Made by a program: the position numbers and the translations under genes
Source of the DNA: Siphonodentalium dalli
Taxonomy: Eukaryota > Mollusca > Scaphopoda > Gadilida > Siphonodentaliidae
Assembly: GCA_032622095.1 (NCBI GenBank)
Contig: CP136066.1
Span: 41,181,835-41,245,834, forward strand
DNA length: 64,000 nt
Reading direction: 5' to 3'
Shown here: in pieces, positions 22,853-35,601 of the stretch
Layout: every line of letters starts with the position of its first letter
Numbering within the stretch: the first letter of the stretch is position 1
Notes under the pieces: generated by a model
Told to the model about the DNA's origin: nothing
The model's input: the letters and a program-made list of their open reading frames with translations, nothing else
Databases searched by the model: none

Positions 22853-23335
22853 GTGTTCACCCCATCACCACACTTTATGTTCACCCCATCACCACACTTT
22901 ATGTTCACCCCATCACCACACTTAATGTTCACCCCATCACCACACTGTATGTTCACCCCATCACCACACTTTATGTTCACCCATCACCACACTTTATGTT
23001 CAACCCATTACCACACGTTATGTTCACACCACCACCACACTTTATGTTCACCCCATCACCACACTTTATGTTCACCCCATCACCACACTTTATGTTCACC
23101 CCATCACCACACTGTGTTCACCCCATCACCACACTTTATGTTTACCCCATCACCACACTTTATGTTCACCCCATCGCCATTTTTTATGTTCACCCCATCA
23201 CCACACTTTATGTTCACCCCATCACAACACTTTATGTTCACCCCATCACCACACTTTATGTTCACCCCATTACCACACTTTATGTTCACACCATCACCAC
23301 ACTTTATGATCACCCCATCACCACACTTTATGAGT
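22853..23335 (+). repeat. 24-bp minisatellite
   Basis: About 20 copies of TTCACCCCATCACCACAC + TTTATG with a few variants. Because the unit is a multiple of three, it is open in two frames on + and one on minus (repeats of MFTPSPHF or YVHPITTL). I judge these frames artefacts: no start context, no flanking coding and low complexity. Confidence 0.97.
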
Positions 23336-23384
23336 CACCAAATCATTGGTCTGTTCAGGCCTCAATATATTGTGCTGGTCGTTT

Positions 23385-23478
23385 GCAGAATGAGGTCCCC
23401 GGAGGGTGAATTTAGTGATGCTACCCTGCACAGCGGACTAGTGTCACCAAAGTTATCATCTGGGGACCTCATTCTGCA
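23385..23478. repeat. Foldback repeat (delta), diverged copy
   Basis: GCAGAATGAGGTCCCC at the left is inverse to GGGGACCTCATTCTGC at the right. The interior is related to the longer foldback at 49321-49471. Confidence 0.8.
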
Positions 23479-23972
23479 TGGCCGCATCTGCTATTGGGAG
23501 ATCTAGACTCAGATTTAAGTTCCCTGATGGTGAATATTGTGATGTGCACCAATTGGGCACCTTGATTATGCGTTGCGCCATCTGTCAATTTGGGGATATA
23601 GATAAACTGAACTAAAGAAGAACCTTTGTGAAAAAGGTTCTAAAGAAAATTAAAAACTTGTTATGTGACAAAAAAGATATTTTTCCAGAGAAGATCTGGG
23701 TCCTAAGCAGATTGAGGTCCTATATGTCTTCAATTAAAGGAAGCCGCATCCAATTGTAACTGAATCTGAATGTCAAGCGCACATGTGTGCCGGATGTCAC
23801 GAGCGGATATTACTGGTGCGACTCATTGGACCATGCAAAGATTTCCACATAATCGATCTTCGGTATTTGATCCAATCATGACTTTAATGGTATCTACTAT
23901 TAGATCTAGACTTCTAACATATTCATTTTGACTAACCCTTAGCTTTCCCTAAGCCATCGTGACTAACTCTGG
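23479..23972. other. No recognisable feature
   Basis: The first about 100 bases loosely resemble further decayed foldback sequence. Nothing else was recognised. Confidence 0.35.
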
Positions 23973-24249
23973 AGTTAGTGAACGTTCAGACGACCACGAT
24001 ACAATTTAGATGCGAAATCGTGGCATATCCTTGGTTACCTCCACTTGCGATGTAATCGCAGTCGTGCATGTGTACGTAAAAGTCGTAGCTGGAAATGACC
24101 GTAGGGTAGTCAATCACATGCTTTAGGAACAACCTACGATATCATAATGTACGACGACATCGCAATCGTCTGAACAAACTATCCACGATCTCGTCGGGCC
24201 CGATTCCTCCACTTACGATTGAATCGTTGTCGTCTGAACGTTCACTTAG
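23973..24249. mobile_element. MITE with GTGAACGTTCAGACGAC ends
   Basis: Left TIR AGTGAACGTTCAGACGAC and right TIR GTCGTCTGAACGTTCACT are perfectly inverse over 18 bp. The interior has two related CCTCCACTTxCGAT blocks. About 277 bp, no coding. Target duplication not resolved. Confidence 0.8.
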
Positions 24250-24864
24250 TCAGCTTGAGTGCGAACACAGCTATTAGTGTATTAATCGCTGTTCTGGCTG
24301 ACTATTTTTGAGAGAAAACATGACGAAAACGTGAAAAAACATAGAAACACAGGAAGAATGTGAGGAGAAAGGACGAACGCGGTTACTGCAAATGTGCATT
24401 TCACGCGTATTCTCGCGCGATCGCAGGATTGCTATTTGGTTGAACTCAGTCTCATTCGTGAAACGTTAGACGATCTTCATCTATATCGTATGGTTTTCTT
24501 GAAGAAAGCTGTGATGAAATCGGATTCAAAATTCACAAAAATTAAATCTAACATGGATCGTGCATATTTTCTTAAAATTAGCGTTTATAAAGTTACCATG
24601 ACGCAAGTATTACATTATATTATATATAATGTAAATATTATATGAGTTATACCATTTAAGAAAAAATAGTCTTGAATGTATTAGCATTATTTGTCTTTAT
24701 TATTAATATCATATAATATGATGGACTCATTTATTGATGTACATGTGTGTTATGTATTGTTTGTATATATGTATATAAGTTGCATAGCATGTTGCAACTT
24801 AGATGTTGACTTTGCTAATAAACCATCCAAACTTACATGTTTATGGCAAAGATCCATAATTATG
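24250..24864. other. No recognisable feature
   Basis: AT-rich unique-looking sequence without a supportable gene. Confidence 0.4.
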
Positions 24865-25055
24865 CGTATGACCGGCAGATAATATGAGAACCTCCACCAT
24901 AACCATCGGATAATATGTTCATATGAGAACCTTCCCCGCGTATGACCGGCAGATAATATGTTCACGAGAACCTCCCCCGTGACCGGCGGGTAATATGAGA
25001 ACCTCCCCCGCGTATGACCGGCAGATAATATGAGAACCTCCACCGCATATTCCTT
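24865..25055 (-). repeat. Short array of the 33-43-bp minisatellite
   Basis: About five to six units with CGTATGACCGGCAGATAATA and GAGAACCTCC blocks. These are the inverse complement of the units filling 44.7-47.5 kb, here as a small separate array. Confidence 0.92.
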
Positions 25056-25489
25056 TTAGTATAATCACCATATTGTCTGAATGGAATTGTAATAATAAAT
25101 AGGGATACAAAATAATATTTTAGTGAGAATGCAGACGAAAACGTTACACGTTTTTCTCGCAAATATGCAACTCCCGAAACTCTCGAAAATGTTTACAACA
25201 AAACAATCTTTCTATGAAAATATAAAGTTCTTGCAGTATCCTAAAAGTTCCAGATAAACTTTTTTCAATTGCGTCCAAGGATTTTCATCCCATGGTCTAT
25301 TTATTTGCAATAAATTTATTTACAAAAAAATCGCCTGGTTTCGCTTATGATTTTTTAACACTGATTGCAACTAACTGTCAAAACACTTAATAATTAGGTG
25401 AGGGACAGCCATCAACAATACTAGCCTGCCAAATCCATCTGGCAGATATTAATCACCTATCAGCGGATCAACTAATCCACAACAGAAGT
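25056..25489. other. No recognisable feature
   Basis: No gene or repeat recognised. Confidence 0.4.
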
Positions 25490-28400
25490 TTGTATTCAGC
25501 TTTTCTATGCCGAACACAAACGCGTAATACAAAACATCTAAAAGGACATTCATTATTGATCTAAACTTCACCAAACTTCGTCACATATTAATAGTTTGAA
25601 AATGAATACATATGCCTATAAACTTTAAGGGTGGTCGTATATTTAGTAGACTGTATACAGACTATATCTCAAACGCCAGATACATAACGGCTTTGTGGAA
25701 CATGTCATGCATGTTATGTCGGTTTGCGATGGGATTTATATAATTATTAACTTGTATGACCTCAAATATGGTTCATGTGTATGTCAATAATTGTTTGTGC
25801 ACAATATAGTGAGGAAACTAATAAACAGCAAGATATCGGTTCATTTTGCGTGAGGTTTGAGCTTTGCACTTTTTTCTCTCATAAATTCACTGGACTAACT
25901 AACATAAAATAATACATCGCCGTCTTCAAATTGTTTTTAAACCAGCCATGTCCCGATGTCGTACATTGGTGATGGAAATTGTTAAACGCAAAACACATGC
26001 CTTCATAAAAGACCAGCGTTAATCGCTACTTAGTCTATGTGTTAATTAATTACCGGTGACTGAATGACGAACAGTGTAGTAGTAGGTGGGCGCGAAGCGC
26101 CGGGATGGTCGAAAAGATCGAGTGATCTTCTCCTTCACCCCATTTAATGACGAACAAAAGCTTGTGTTCGGCTTTTCTATGCCGAACACAAAACGCGTTC
26201 TACAAAACATCAAATAAAACACTTATTATTGGCCCAAACTTCGATTGTATGGTAATAGCGTGAACATGAATACATATGCCTATGAACTTTATTTGTTATA
26301 TTTCCCATTATTAGGACTTGTGTTCGGCTTTTATGAGGACCCTAACTAAGTGATAAGATAAATGGGATCCGACGGGAAGATTCGGTCGCGGGAAGATTCG
26401 GCCAGGTATTTTTCGGTCGCGGGAAGTTTCGGCCAGGTATTTTTCGGTCGCGGGAAGATTCGGCTGAGAAGATTCGGCCAGCCGTTTGATCTAGTGGAGG
26501 GATTACGGCTTGTATGGGGGCTTCCCTCTTTCGAATCTTCACGGACCCACATAAATACCGACTACATTTAAATTAACGCCAATGGACCGTGTGTGTGTGT
26601 TTTTAAGAGTGCATTGATTTCTGAAGGAATGAACAATGTAAATAACGATCTTAAAATGAATTGGCCGGCATATTTCATTAGCTATCAGGGTCGTAGTTGG
26701 ATAATTGACAATATTTCTGATTTTATGGTTAGAGAATTGCGTGGAATTTGTTAGAGTTTGATTGGTATTGTGGTTAACACACGTTCCATATATGGACATT
26801 CCTAATATGGAAATTGACTTGAGCATGCGCAGAACACATACAAGAGTCTAACTATATACCGATCAAAAAGCCAGTGATAACAATAAACAGCGACACAATT
26901 AAATAACGGCATTGGGCGGTGTATTGTGTCTTTAAGAGTGTGTTGATGTCTAAATTGATGTAATTAACTATTTAAAAATTAGTTGGCCCACATAATTAGA
27001 TAATTATCAGGTCCGTTGTTAGAGAGATGACACATGAACAATTCATTGCCTATGTACTACGTGCATGTTCTATGTGTTTCTTAAATACACCGATGGCCTT
27101 CGCCCAGAGCATTACTGTTCAATTTTTTTTAATCCCTTAAATCAGTCATAAACAAACAGAATATGATATTTTTTGTTGTACTCTTCACATCTGAGTCTTG
27201 TAAACTTTGTACCTTTGCTATGTCCACACCAGCCAAAATGTTTTTTCACAGAAACTGGCTTCTGTTTACCTGACACAACTATTTGTACATTATTTCTAAT
27301 TGATATAACAAGACACAATATGTCCATATGTCTATTTCTTTTCTGCTTGTGGCGATCTTAAAAGTCGTAATGTACACTAAATCCCGCTATTATGGGACCC
27401 TCTCCTGTAATAATAAACACAGTATATACAACAAACGAATGAATATCAGCCATGGATGGCGCCAAAATACACCCCTGTGCTCTATGCATGACTTTAAGGA
27501 CATGTCAATTATACAGAAATTTCATTACTGATATCACTCCAGAAATAAATAAATTTTCATTGTAATTACCATGATGTTTGTGTCATTTATAGAGCGCAGT
27601 TGTGTATTTCTACCAATTCATCGCTCAATTTCATTAATCTTTTGAATATATTGTGTTCAGTATAATAGGACATGGTCCGATAAATGGCAGAATTTACTGT
27701 AAATTACCTGTTCAACAGCTGTAACTATTTGAACAACATATACATGCCACGATGACCATCCGTGCATCAACGCTCCTTAAGGAAAATTTCCTCAAGTTAG
27801 TGGAAACAATGTGCCAACGTGTTTTCTTACCGTCTGTGCATAATCCGTTTGGATACTCCCATATACAAGAAACAACATTGCCCTTATTTGTTTGTGTTCA
27901 ACTTTTCTATGCCGAACACAAACGCGTAATACAAAACATCTAAAAGGACATTCATTATTGATCTAAACTTCACCAAACTTCGTCACATATTAATAGTTTG
28001 AAAATGAATACATATGCCTATAAACTTTAAGGGTGGTCGTATATTTAGTAGACTGTATACAGACTATATCTCAAACGCCAGATACATAACGGCTTTGTGG
28101 AACAGGTCATGCATGTTATGTCGGTTTGCGATGGGATTTATATAATTATTAACTTGTATGACCTCAAATATGGTTCATGTGTATGTCAATAATTGTTTGT
28201 GCACAATATAGTGAGGAAACTAATAAACAGCAAGATATCGGTTCATTTTGCGTGAGGTTTGAGCTTTGCACTTTTTTCTCTCATAAATTCACTGGACTAA
28301 CTAACTTAAAATAATACATCGCCGTCTTCAAATTTTTTTTAAACCAGCCATGTCCAGATGTCGTACATTGGTGATGGAAATTGTTAAACGCAAAACACAT

Positions 28401-30303
28401 GCCTTCATAAAAGACCAGCGTTAATCGCTACTTAGTCTATGTGTTAATTAATTACCGGTGACTGAATGACGAACAGTGTAGTGGTAGGTGGGCGCGAAGC
28501 GCCGGGATGGTCGAAAAGATCGAGTGATCTTCTCCTTCACCCCAGTTAATGACGAACAAAAGCTTGTGTTCGGCTTTTCTATGCCGAACACAAAACGCGT
28601 TCTACAAAACATCAAATACAACACTTATTATTGGCCCAAACTTCGATTGTATGGTAATAGCGTGAACATGAATACATATGCCTATGAACTTTATTTGTTA
28701 TATTTCCCATTATTTGGACTTGTGTTCGGCTTTTATGAGGACCCTAACTAAGTGATAAGATAAATGGGATCCGACGGGAAGATTCGGTCGCGGGAAGATT
28801 CGGCCAGGTATTTTTCGGTCGCGGGAAGTTTCGGCCAGGTATTTTTCGGTCGCGGGAAGATTCGGCTGAGAAGATTCGGCTGGGAAGATTCGGCCAGCCG
28901 TTTGATCTAGTGGAGGGATTACGGCTTGTATGGGGGCTTCCCTCTTTCGAATCTTCACGGACCCACATAAATACCGACTACATTTAAATTAACGCCAATG
29001 GACCGTGTGTGTGTGTTTTTAAGAGTGCATTGATTTCTGAAGGAATGCACAATGTAAATAACGATCTTAAAATGAATTGGCCGGCATATTTCATTAGCTA
29101 TCAGGGTCGTAGTTGGATAATTGACAATATTTCTGATTTTATGGTTAGAGAATTGCTTGGAATTTGTTAGAGTTTGATTGGTATTGTGGTTAACACACGT
29201 TCCATATATGGAAATTCCTAATATGGAAATTGACTTGAGCATGCGCAGAACACATACAAGATTCTAACTATATACCGATCAAAAAGCCAGTGATAACAAT
29301 AAACAGCGACACAATTAAATAACGGCATTGGGCGGTGTATTGTGTCTTTAAGAGTGTGTTGATGTCTAAATTGATGTAATTAACTATTTAAAAATTAGTT
29401 GGCCCACATAATTAGATAATTATCAGGTCCGTTGTTAGAGAGATGACACATGAACAATTCATTGCCTATGTACTACGTGCATGTTCTATGTGTTTCTTAA
29501 ATACACCGATGGCCTTCGCCCAGAGCATTACTGTTCAATTTTTTTTAAATCCCTTAAATCAGTCATAAACAAACAGAATATGATATTTTTTGTTGTACTC
29601 TTCACATCTGAGTCTTGTAAACTTTGTACCTTTGCTATGTCCACACCAGCCAAAATGTTTTTTCACAGAAACTGGCTTCTGTTTACCTGACACAACTATT
29701 TGTACATTATTTCTAATTGATATAACAAGACGAAATGTGTCCATATGTCTATTTCTTTTCTGCTTGTGGCGATCTTAAAGTCGTAATGTACACTAAATCC
29801 CGCTATTATGGGACCCTCTCCTGTAATAATAAACACAGTATATACAACAAACGAATGAATATCAGCCATAGATGGGGCCAAAATACACCCCTGTGCTCTA
29901 TGCATGACTTTAAGGACATGTCAATTATACAGAAATTTCATTACTGATATCACTCCAGAAATAAATAAATTTTCATTGTAATTACCATGATGTTTGTGTC
30001 ATTTATAGAGCGCAGTTGTTTATTTTTACCAATTCATCGCTCAATGCAATTTCATTAATTTTTTGAATATATAGTGTTCAGTATAATGGTGCGATAAATG
30101 GCAGAATTTACTGTAAAGTACCTGTTCAACAGCTGTACCTATTTGAACAACATATACATGCCACGATGACCACCCGTGCCTCAACGCTCCTTAAGGGAAA
30201 CTTCCTCAAGTTAGTGGAAACAATGTGCCAATGTGTTTTCTTACCGTCTGTGCATATCCCGTTTGGATACTCCCATATACAAGAAACAACATTGCCCTTA
30301 TTT
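25490..30303. repeat. 2.4-kb tandem duplication (two near-identical copies)
   Basis: Copy 1 about 25490-27890, copy 2 about 27891-30303. The offset is 2,402 bp at the start and about 2,414 bp at the end because of small indels, including one extra AAGATTCGGCTGG unit in copy 2 near 28875. Copies differ at a small number of sites. Each contains the hairpin GTGTTCGGC-TTTTCTAT-GCCGAACAC (about 26165 and 28567) and half versions of it at the duplication junctions. Both copies lack a convincing gene. Confidence 0.95.
26380..26490. repeat. Short TTCGGCCAGGTATTTTTCGG repeat, copy 1
   Basis: About three imperfect units of roughly 30 bp (GGTCGCGGGAAGATTCGGCC, AGGTATTTTTC). Copied at about 28780-28900 by the tandem duplication, where one extra partial unit is present. 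Confidence 0.85.
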
Positions 30304-30429
30304 ACCAATATCTCTCCTTCGTTCTCTCGCTTGTGCCAATTACCATATGGGATACTTGCATACATACATGTAAGATACCACACTGGCACAAAAACTTTAT
30401 TGCTGCAACACGGATGCGAAAAGGTTAAA

Positions 30430-31010
30430 GTTACTCAATCTGATTCGATGGTCCCCATATAATCAGATTCAAAAAACATTTGTAAAAATGCCACTTCAGT
30501 TATCAATTCCATTACGCTTAATCATAAAGCTTCAGCGTAATTCAGATTTCCATTACGCTTAAGCTTAATACATTGCACTTTAGCATAATTCAAATTCCAT
30601 ATTTCAAAACTCCCCTGGAGCTGAAATGGAAGCAGCCAATTACTGATGCTAGTAACTTTTAATATATATCTACCTTAGATGATACCATTACATGTAAGGT
30701 AGTAAGGCTATGAAAACCTATTACGCTTAAGCTTAATGGCATTACGCATAAGCGTAATGGAGTTGTGAGTGAGGCTATTATGCTTAAGCGTAAGTGTATT
30801 ACGCTTAAGCGTAATTAACTATTAAATATGAATTTGGCCTCCCATAATCGACTGTCTATTGAGACAGTAATAATTCTCAATGGTAACAAACAACAGATTA
30901 TTAAAATCTATATCATACTCAATATGGGTTCCTTGGGTCGAATCAAATAGTGTTGACCACCAAATAAATATTAATTGAGGGGAGTTCAATCCAATTATGC
31001 ATTTTAAGCA
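30430..31010 (+). repeat. Gamma repeat remnant with CTTAAG palindromes
   Basis: Opens with TACTCAATCTGATTCGATGG as in other gamma copies and closes with the GGGTTCCTTGGGTCGAATCA block. The middle (30500-30820) holds at least six variants of the palindrome ATTACGCTTAAGCGTAAT in both perfect and mutated form. Confidence 0.65.
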
Positions 31011-31038
31011 CTATCGAATATCTAATTTGAAACATTTA

Positions 31039-31039
31039 T

Positions 31040-31099
<60 letters not shown>
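31039..31099. repeat. (TA)n microsatellite
   Basis: About 30 TA units. It directly abuts the 5' end of the Helitron-like array and continues on its far side at 34464, showing where the array was inserted. Confidence 0.97.
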
Positions 31100-31100
<1 letters not shown>

Positions 31101-33020
31101 CTCATATATATTTTGAAGACCTCTGTCTGTCTGTTTGTCTGTCTGTCTGTTTGTCTGTCATTAATACAAATCTACGATTCTCGACCGATCGGGACGAAAC
31201 TTGGTACGTGTGTGTAGTTTGACCAGGCGGTGGACGTTGTCGTATTGGCGAGCCCGTGCGGGGCCCGCTTCGCGCATGGGCAGACGAGATCTCGGAAACG
31301 GGTGGAGCTATTGACTTGAAATTTGGTATGTGAATGTATCTTGCCCCGGATACGAATTTTATCGGGTCGCCGAGCCCGTGCGACGACAGCTTCGCGCATG
31401 CGCAGACGAGATCTCGGAAACGGGTGGAGCTATCGACTTGAAATTTGGTATGTGAAAGTATCTTGCCCCGGATACGAATTTTATCGGGTCGCCGGGCCCG
31501 TGCGACGCCAGCTTCGCGCATGCGCAGATCAGATATCGGAAACGGGTAGAGCTATCGACTTGAAATTTCGGGCTGGGTAGAGCTATCGACTTGAAATTTG
31601 GTTTTTGAATAGCCTGGACAACGTCGGGCTCATCGGCTAGTCTATTATATATTTTGGAAGATCTGTTTGTGTGTCTGTGTGTCTGTCTGTGTGATCGCGT
31701 TGAACTCGAAAACGGCCGAACCGATTTCGATGAAACTTGGTATGTGGGGGTATTTTCTGTCGGGAAGTGGCATAGGCATATTAATTTTCAGATCCGAGGT
31801 CAACTTTTCACGTGCCGAGGTCAAATCTGTTTTTACACCGTTTTGCGCTAATATATTTCAGTTCGGTGCTCACAAATCGATTCGATATAGCGCGAATAAT
31901 AAATTGCCAGTCATATAATTTACACGGTTAGAATCTGTGGCGCTTCCTCTTTCCAATGATGTATCACACGCATGTGTACGTTTAAAGTTTCTACCTTAAT
32001 TATCGGGAAGAACGCAGGACCATGCTTCGCTCATCGAAAAACATTCCGTAAATATATTACGCCGTCAACAGATCGTGACGTGATCGCGTTTAACTCTTAA
32101 CCGGCCGATGTCTCGTTAACTCATCACCGGCCGAGGTATACGCAAATGACATTGGGCAATATATATATCTCGGAAACGGGTGGAGCTATTGACTTGAAAT
32201 TTGGTATGTGAATGTATCTTGCCCCGGATACGAAATTTATCGGGTCGCCGGGCCCGTGCGACGCCAGCTTCGCGCATGCGCAGATCAGATATCGGAAACG
32301 GGTAGAGCTATCGACTTGAAATTTCGGGCTGGGTAGAGCTATCGACTTGAAATTTGGTTTTTGAATAGCCTGGACAACGTCGGGCTCATCGGCTAGTCTA
32401 TTATATATTTTGGAAGATCTGTTTGTGTGTCTGTGTGTCTGTCTGTGTGATCGCGTTGAACTCGAAAACGGCCGAACCGATTTCGATGAAACTTGGTATG
32501 TGGGGGTATTTTCTGTCGGGAAGTGGCATAGGTATATTAATTTTCAGATCCGAGGTCAACTTTTCACGTGCCGAGGTCAAATCTGTTTTTACGCCGTTTT
32601 GCGCTAATATATTTCAGTTCGGTGCTCACAAATCGATTCGATATAGCGCGAATAATAAATTGCCAGTCATATAATTTACACGGTTAGAATCTGTGGCGCT
32701 TCCTCTTTCCAATGATGTATCACACGCCTGTGTACGTTTAAAGTTTCTACCTTAATTATCGGGAAGAACGCAGGACCATGCTTCGCTCATCGAAAAACAT
32801 TCCGTAAATATATTACGCCGTCAACAGATCGTGACGTGATCGCGTTTAACTCTTAACCGGCCGATGTCGCGTTAACTCATCACCGGCCGAGGTATACGCA
32901 AATGACATTGGGCAATATATATATCTCGGAAACGGGTGGAGCTATCGACTTGAAATTTGGTTTTTGAATAGCCCGGACGAAGTCGGGTCACCTTCTAGTC
33001 TCATGTATATTTTGAAGACC

Positions 33021-33054
<34 letters not shown>

Positions 33055-34463
33055 CGTCATTAATACAAATTTACGATTCTCGACCGATCGGGACGAAACT
33101 TGGTACGTGTGTGTAGTTTGACCAGGCGGTGGTCGTTGTCGTATTGGCGAGCCCGTGCAGCGCACGCGCATACGAGATCTCGGAAACGGGTGGAGCTATC
33201 GACTTGATATTTGGTATGTGAATGTATCTTGCCCCGGATACGAATTTTATCGGATCGCCGAGCCCGTGCGAAGCCAGCTTCGCGCATGCGCAGACGAGAT
33301 CTCGGAAACTGGTGGAGCTATCAACTTGAAATTTGGTATGTGAATGTATCTTGCCCCGGATACGAATTTTATCGGGTCGCCGAGTCCGTGCGACGCCAGC
33401 TTCGCGCATGCGCAGACGAGATCTCGGAAACGGGTGGAGCTATCAACTTGAAATTTGGTATGTAAATGTATCTTGCCCCGGATACGAATTTTATCGGGTC
33501 ACCGAGCTCGTGCGACGCGAGCGTCGCGCATGCGCAGACGAGATCTCGGAAACGGGTGGGGCTATCGACTTGAAATTTGGTATGTGAACGTATCTTTCCC
33601 CGGATACGAATTTTATCGGGCCGCCGAGCCCGTGCGACGCCAGCTTCGTGCATGCGCAGACCAGATCTCGGAAACGGGTGGAGCTATCGATTTGAAATTT
33701 GGTTTTTGAATAGCCCGGACAACGTCGGGCTCATCGGCTAGTCTATTATATATTTTGGAAGATCTGTCTGTGTGTGTGTGTGTCTGTGTGTGTGTCTGTA
33801 ATCGATGGACTCGAAAGGTGCCGAGCCGATTTCGATGAAACTTGGTATGTGTGGGTATTTTCGGCCGGGGAGTGACATAGGCCTATTAATTTGCCCGTGC
33901 GACGTGACCTTGACCTTGAAATCGGGTCATTTCAAGGTCAAACGCCCGAATATCACGTGATTTCGATGAAACTTGGTATGTGGGGATAGCTTCGGCCGGG
34001 GAGTGGCACAAACCTATTAATTTTCCCGTGCGACGTGACCTTGAAATAGGTTCATTTCAAGGTCAAACGCCCGATTATCACGGGATTTCGATGAAAATTA
34101 GTGTCTAGGGATACTTTCGTATGGGGAGTCTCATAAGCATATTCATTTGCCCGTGCGACGTGACATTGACCTTGAAATCGGGTCAATTCAAGGTCAAATC
34201 GCGAATTTTGATGGGATTTCGACGAAATTTGATATATGGGGTTACTTTTGTCCACTGAGTGTTTTGGACGGTCAAATCGTGACCCCGACCTCACATTGAC
34301 CTTCAAAATCGGGTAAAACCGGATGGATTTCGACGGGTACTTTTGTCGGGTAGTTTTGTCCGGGCAGTGTTTTGGATGGGTCAAATCGTGACCCCACCTG
34401 ACCTTGACCTTCAAAATGGACAATTCATGGTCAAAGCCCGGACGAAGTCGGGTCACCTTCTAG
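31100..34463 (+). mobile_element. Tandem array of five Helitron-like units
   Basis: Units 31100-31640, 31641-32396, 32397-32998, 32999-33741 and 33742-34463. Each starts TCT(A/C)AT and ends CTAG, and at each internal junction CTAG is followed immediately by TC. The last about 30 bases hold a hairpin, GCCCGGACAACGTCGGGC or GCCCGGACGAAGTCGGGT, then 7-8 bases, then CTAG. The array lies between A (31099) and T (34464) of a TA repeat. TC start, 3' hairpin, CTRR end and A|T insertion are the Helitron signature. Two 5' subtypes and two 3' subtypes occur. No Rep/helicase is encoded, so the units are non-autonomous. Confidence 0.86.
31290..31640 (+). repeat. Internal 122-bp repeats of the Helitron-like units
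   Basis: ATCTCGGAAACGGGTGGAGC recurs about every 122 bp in the first unit. The same repeat recurs at about 32165-32345 and, five times, at 33177-33700. Each copy carries a GCGCATGCGCAG block. Open frames on either strand here are repeat artefacts. Confidence 0.9.
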
Positions 34464-34979
34464 TATATATATATACCTTTTAAGTTTATAATGTGCATAC
34501 CTTATCTGCTAAACAAGCTAGGTAAAACATCATAATTGATACTTCTCACACCAAAAACTACCAACGTATCCCAATTTTAACACTTTGAAATTCAATGTGT
34601 CTTTAGATTCAAGATAAATATTTTACATTTCCCCACTGAAACATTTCATGGATATATAACAACCAGACCAGATGGCAGGCAGATAACACACGGATTATCT
34701 CGATTACATCAGTCTGTCTAACTCAGCCAAGTGACAACCCCTCTGATTTTATTAGGGACTGAGAAAGCATGCATGTCCACTACAAGTTATCTCTTAATAA
34801 CAATATCATATACACTTGTGTCCATGGCCCTCTAACTGGGAAAACCTTTTTTATTCACTGTTGACACATTTGAAAATCAACATTCCACTTTCTTCCGATA
34901 TTTGAGCGATCCACAAGATGCAAGCTCGTCGACTCTTTACTAGACCAGTAATACTCGATTGTAAAAAATAATAGATTTA
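34464..34979. other. No recognisable feature
   Basis: Resumes with the TA repeat, then AT-rich sequence without a supportable gene. Confidence 0.4.
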
Positions 34980-35125
34980 AACCATCCATTTCTAATAAAT
35001 CTGGCCTTTGATTTGTGGGTTCCTCGACTCGAATCCAATACTTCTGACCGCCGAATCCATATAAATAAAAATTGACGGTCGCTTAATAGGATTGTGCATC
35101 TTTAACTGCTATTCAATCTGCATAC
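34980..35125 (+). repeat. Gamma repeat fragment
   Basis: TTTGTGGGTTCCTCGACTCG, CCGAATCCATA and AATAGGATTG match the 3' half of the repeat at 21655-22080. Confidence 0.65.
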
Positions 35126-35494
35126 CAAGAGAAAAAAGGTGCATTATCCCTTAATATCACATCCCTCATTCAATAATCTCCAAACTGTATATCTAGTTTC
35201 AATCGCAGTTACACGTCACCCCGCCCCCACCATTTGCAAATTGTACATCCTTCTTTGCTGTTGCCATATTGCAACTGCTGAATTTTCTTTAAAAGTTATA
35301 GAAAAAATAGCCCACCCCCCCCCCCCCCCGACAGTTATCTCTGGTTTTTTTGTTGTTGCTATCATCGGTCCACACATATATTGGGCACACGTCCGTATCT
35401 AATCTACCTCTTCGTTAAACCGATTATAACCCATGGTGTAATCGGTGCATCGATCTCAGTCGTGACGTCGCTAATGAATCCATGTGTCAAACGT
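35126..35494. other. No recognisable feature
   Basis: Contains an 18-base C run near 35315. Nothing else was recognised. Confidence 0.4.
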
Positions 35495-35601
35495 CAACCG
35501 AAATTGCAGGACAAATGTGACAGAGCTCATTTATTCTATGCTAAATAGTTCATGGGTGATCTGATGCATGCATCTTAGTTTTCTTGGGGCTTTTTAATGA
35601 T
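35495..35601 (+). repeat. 107-bp direct repeat, left copy
   Basis: Matches 36129-36235 over 107 bp with about three differences. The two copies bracket a 527-bp LINE fragment. Confidence 0.95.

Noticed and set aside
22819-23506. Two overlapping open frames of 196 and 217 codons
   Set aside because: They run through a 24-bp minisatellite whose length is a multiple of three. Repetitive residues, no flanking coding sequence.
31102-33709. Repeated frames on both strands (MREAGVARARRPDKIRIRG and MVCECILPRIRILSG types)
   Set aside because: They lie on the internal 122-bp repeats of Helitron-like units and are open on both strands. No Rep or helicase motif.
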